Assembly: GCF_024661895.1 (NCBI RefSeq)
Contig: NZ_CP102453.1
Coordinates: forward strand, 1,302,001 to 1,366,000
DNA from: Fundicoccus culcitae
GTDB taxonomy: Bacteria; Bacillota; Bacilli; Lactobacillales; Aerococcaceae
Direction: 5' to 3'
Length of the DNA stretch: 64,000 nt
Position 1 is the first letter of the stretch. Each line of letters begins with the position of its first letter. The position numbers were made by a program, and so were the translations under genes. Shown here piece after piece: positions 61,165 to 64,000 of this stretch. The notes below the pieces were generated by a model. The model did not search any database, had not been told where the DNA came from, and was given only the letters and a program-made list of their open reading frames with translations.

Positions 61165-62289
61165 CTATTTACTCCAAACAATCCGATTAATATAATCCGT
61201 ATAAGAAACAATAATTCTCAACACTTTATCAGAGACATTTGGCATACTATAGTCAGTAACTAATCTTAAAGTTTCGTCAGTTTGAGTCTCTAGAATTGCT
61301 AACCCTTGCATAATTCTTTCTTTTTCAAGTCCAACCATCATAACAGCCCCTTCTTCCATTGCTTCTGGACGTTCATGAGCTTCTCGTAAGTTTAGTGCCT
61401 TAAACTTCAAGATTGATGATTCTTCACTGATTGTTCCACTATCACTTAATACTGCTTTTGAGTTTAATTGTAAGTTATTATAGTCGGTGAATCCCATTGG
61501 TTTCATCAATTGAACGAGGTTATTAAACTTAACTCCTTTTTCATCAATCATTTTACGTGTCCTTGGATGTGTACTTACAATAACTGGTAATTGGTATACT
61601 TCTGCGATTTCATTCAATGAATCAACTAAGTTTAGGAAATTACGTTCCGAACTAATATTTTCATCTCTATGAGCTGAAACTACAAAGTACTTTCCCTTTT
61701 CTAAGCCCAACTTAGAATAGCTATTAGCTTTAGAAATGTCATCTAATTTTGCATTTAAAACTTCAAACATCGGACTACCCGTCTTAATGATTTGGACTGC
61801 TGGCAAACCTTCAGCTAATAAGTACTCACGTGCGATATCAGAGTAGGTTAGATTAATATCTGCTACATGATCCACAATCTTTCGGTTAGTTTCTTCTGGC
61901 ACACGTTGATCAAAGCAACGATTACCAGCTTCCATATGGAAAATTGGGATGTGATGACGTTTAGCTGCAATGGCACATAGACAGCTATTTGTATCACCTA
62001 ATACTAGGAAAGAATCAGGAGCTTCATCAATTAAGATTGGGTCGATATTAGCTAATATTTGCCCTATTGTTTCCATAGGTGATCCGCCTGCCGCATTTAG
62101 GAAATAGTCTGGTTTTCTTAGTCCAAAATCTTCAAAGAAAACTTCATTTAATTCATAGTCGTAATTTTGTCCAGTATGGACTAAAACATGTTCAATAGCC
62201 TCAGACTCTTCTAATTTTTGAATGACGGAAGATAGTCGAATAATTTCAGGTCGCGTCCCTACAACAGTCATCACTTTAAGTTTTTTCAT
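61165..62289 (-). CDS. capG: UDP-sugar 2-epimerase, CapG/FnlC type
   Basis: 374 residues. VMTVVGTRPEIIRLSSVI is the WecB-type N-terminus. FHMEAGNRCFDQRVPEETNR and LSDSGTISEESSIL are active-site blocks. In the CapE-CapF-CapG pathway it converts UDP-L-PneNAc to UDP-L-FucNAc. It follows capF by two bases. A general UDP-GlcNAc 2-epimerase is the alternative, but the order with capF and capE decides for CapG. Confidence 0.9.
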   Translation of the reverse strand: MKKLKVMTVVGTRPEIIRLSSVIQKLEESEAIEHVLVHTGQNYDYELNEVFFEDFGLRKPDYFLNAAGGSPMETIGQILANIDPILIDEAPDSFLVLGDTNSCLCAIAAKRHHIPIFHMEAGNRCFDQRVPEETNRKIVDHVADINLTYSDIAREYLLAEGLPAVQIIKTGSPMFEVLNAKLDDISKANSYSKLGLEKGKYFVVSAHRDENISSERNFLNLVDSLNEIAEVYQLPVIVSTHPRTRKMIDEKGVKFNNLVQLMKPMGFTDYNNLQLNSKAVLSDSGTISEESSILKFKALNLREAHERPEAMEEGAVMMVGLEKERIMQGLAILETQTDETLRLVTDYSMPNVSDKVLRIIVSYTDYINRIVWSK

Positions 62290-62291
62290 TT

Positions 62292-63404
62292 TTATACCTC
62301 CAAAAAGTATGTATCTGGTTGATTAGGATCGAACATCTCGTTTACCCACATAATAGTCACCATATCAGTTTCTCCAGTATTTACAATTGAATGCGTATAT
62401 CCAACTGGAATATCCACAACTTCTAATTTATCTCCAGATACCGCATATTCAATAACTTCTTCTGAATGAATTTCTCTAAAACGTATAACGCCAGTCCCAC
62501 TAACGACCAAAAACTTCTCGTTTTTAGTCATATGCCAATGATTACCTTTAGTGATTCCAGGTTTTGATATATTCACAGAAACTTGGCCAGCTTCAGGTGA
62601 TTTGATTATTTCAGTGAATGAACCTCTTTGATCTGCATGTGTAGTAAGGGGATAAGAGAAATCATCTTCAGGAAGGAAATATAGATAAGTACTGTATAAT
62701 TTCTTAACAAAAGGATCTGACATATCTGGCACAATCAAATTACTCCGTTGTTCTTTAAATGATTGAATAAGTTCTGCAATTCTACCTAAAGATACAGAGT
62801 AAACAGTTGGAACAACACAGAAATCACCCTCTTTAGCAATCTCATTATCCATAGCTTGAATAAACGCTTCTACAACATCATCAATATAGTTTAACTGTAA
62901 AACGACGTTTGGATCATTAACTGTGATTGATTCACCTCGAGCAATGTTATGGCAAAATGTTGCAATAACAGTATTGTAATTAGGTTTTGACCATTTACCA
63001 AATAGGTTAGTTAAACGATAGACATAAGTTGTCACATTGTTTTTCTTACCATAGGCAAAGATTAAATCCTCACCAGCTTTTTTACTCTGACCATAGGGAT
63101 TATCTAATTCAGCTTGAATTGAAGATGTAATTAGAATAGGCGCTTTAGATTGATGTTTTTCGAGTAAAGCTAATAACACACTTGTAAATCCAAAATTACC
63201 TTCCATAAATTCTGATGGGTCTTTCGGGCGATTAACACCTGCTAAATGATAGACAAAATCTGCTTGAATGACTGCTTCTTCTAGTTCTTCAGAGGTACTT
63301 TCGATATCGATAGGATATATCTTATATGAATCATTTTGTTGAAGCATACTAATCAAATTTTTCCCAACAAAACCTTTAGCTCCAGTAACTAAAATATTCT
63401 TCAT
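62292..63404 (-). CDS. capF: CapF: bifunctional UDP-sugar reductase with cupin domain
   Basis: 370 residues. The N-terminal SDR domain has VTGAKGFVGKNLI and the catalytic Tyr in NPYGQSKKAGEDLI. The C-terminal cupin domain (about 250-370) has KGNHWHMTKNEKFLVVSG with metal-binding His residues. This two-domain build is particular to CapF/FnlB, which reduces the 4-keto sugar made by CapE. It begins one base after the stop of capE. Confidence 0.9.
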   Translation of the reverse strand: MKNILVTGAKGFVGKNLISMLQQNDSYKIYPIDIESTSEELEEAVIQADFVYHLAGVNRPKDPSEFMEGNFGFTSVLLALLEKHQSKAPILITSSIQAELDNPYGQSKKAGEDLIFAYGKKNNVTTYVYRLTNLFGKWSKPNYNTVIATFCHNIARGESITVNDPNVVLQLNYIDDVVEAFIQAMDNEIAKEGDFCVVPTVYSVSLGRIAELIQSFKEQRSNLIVPDMSDPFVKKLYSTYLYFLPEDDFSYPLTTHADQRGSFTEIIKSPEAGQVSVNISKPGITKGNHWHMTKNEKFLVVSGTGVIRFREIHSEEVIEYAVSGDKLEVVDIPVGYTHSIVNTGETDMVTIMWVNEMFDPNQPDTYFLEV

Positions 63405-64000
63405 TTAGTGTGTCCCCCAATGTTTTAATTCATCTTGAATATATTTAACATCAAGCAATTTTTCTGCCATTTGATCAACAGTTAATTGCTCAGTATTGTC
63501 AGAATTATATTCATCAAGCAAACCAGCATTTTGTTGTCCTTCATCAAAGAATTTCCCATAATTTAAATCGCGTTTATCTGAGGGAACTCTAAAGAAATTC
63601 CCCATGTCTATGGCACGAACTGCTTCTTCTTTAGTTAATAAGGATTCATACATTTTTTCACCATGACGAATGCCGATAGGATTAATATCTGGATTCGTAT
63701 TGAAAACCTTATTAATAGCTTTGATTAATGTGTCAATTGTCGCAGCAGGAGCTTTTTGAACCATAATATCGCCTTGTTCTGCGTGTTGGAAGGCAAATAA
63801 AACTAAATCCACTGCTTCTTCTAGAGTCATCATGAAACGAGTCATATTGGCATCAGTCACTGTTATAGGTTGATTATTTTTAATTTGATCAACGAATAGA
63901 GGGATAACACTTCCACGTGATGCCATTACATTCCCATATCGAGTTACTGAAATTTTTGTCTTTTCAGGATCTACATTGCGTGCTTTAGCAACTATAACTT
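63405..64000 (-). CDS. capE: CapE: UDP-GlcNAc 4,6-dehydratase/5-epimerase (5' part beyond window)
   Basis: The open frame runs to the window edge. VIVAKARNVDPEKTKISVTR leads into YGNVMASRGSVIPLFVDQI, which is the FnlA/CapE type SDR block after the catalytic Lys. TDANMTRFMMTLEEAVDLV and IGIRHGEKMYESLLTKEEA are further family blocks. An internal ATG at 63926 is not the start. It makes the first intermediate of UDP-L-FucNAc synthesis. The cofactor site and catalytic Tyr lie outside the window. Confidence 0.85.
   Translation of the reverse strand, partial: VIVAKARNVDPEKTKISVTRYGNVMASRGSVIPLFVDQIKNNQPITVTDANMTRFMMTLEEAVDLVLFAFQHAEQGDIMVQKAPAATIDTLIKAINKVFNTNPDINPIGIRHGEKMYESLLTKEEAVRAIDMGNFFRVPSDKRDLNYGKFFDEGQQNAGLLDEYNSDNTEQLTVDQMAEKLLDVKYIQDELKHWGTH

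Overview
The window comes from a low-GC Gram-positive bacterium of the order Lactobacillales. A Carnobacteriaceae- or Aerococcaceae-like genus is the best guess. The guess rests on AGGAGG-type ribosome sites, a cellobiose PTS with a GH1 phospho-glucosidase, LPxTG-anchor debris, a dense population of IS21-family elements, and a capsule locus of Firmicute type. Most of the window is accessory DNA. No tRNA, rRNA or CRISPR array was seen.

Layout: (1) 1-2.3 kb, a dead DDE transposase and a NERD-domain gene, each broken by one in-frame TAA. (2) 2.8-5.6 kb, a tightly coupled three-gene minus-strand operon: sce7726 family (nuclease-like), sce7725 family, and a RES-domain NAD-phosphorylase-like effector. 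(3) 6.0-10.7 kb, a SelA-like remnant, a GC-rich ~101-bp tandem repeat, a membrane protein, a secreted protein with an internal duplication, and a secreted alpha/beta hydrolase. (4) 11.3-14.7 kb, a toxin-antitoxin-chaperone-like operon (unknown protein, HTH protein, SecB-like chaperone) and an RloA/RloB (AbiL-like) pair. (5) 14.9-19.3 kb, a beta-glucoside PTS operon with an RpiR-family regulator. (6) 19.6-27.0 kb, a Thoeris locus (thsA, two ThsB-like TIR genes, a third TIR gene and an HTH gene) bracketed by two inverted 446-bp repeats. (7) 27.2-29.6 kb, an 812-aa membrane protein of unknown function. (8) 30.2-41.4 kb, two apparently identical, inverted, inactivated 2595-bp IS21-type elements. 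They enclose about 6 kb that holds a broken HEPN-like gene, a second HEPN-like gene and a DUF262+HEPN pair. (9) 41.4-43.8 kb, a TIR / membrane protein / ThsB-like TIR operon whose last gene is cut by the IS. (10) 44.1-53.0 kb, a stack of five kinds of IS21 element, partly nested, plus an integrase fragment. (11) 53.3-64.0 kb, a capsule or surface-polysaccharide cluster (wzx, pyruvyl transferase, three glycosyltransferases, wzy, and capG-capF-capE for UDP-L-FucNAc).

Regions 2, 4, 6, 8 and 9 together read as a defence island assembled and eroded by IS elements next to a variable capsule locus. Several modules in it are NAD-linked (RES, SIR2, TIR) and several are HEPN-linked. The least familiar candidates are the TIR-membrane-TIR operon, the sce7726-sce7725-RES operon, and the HTH/SecB-like module with an unrecognised first gene. 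Functions are read from motifs only; no database search was possible.
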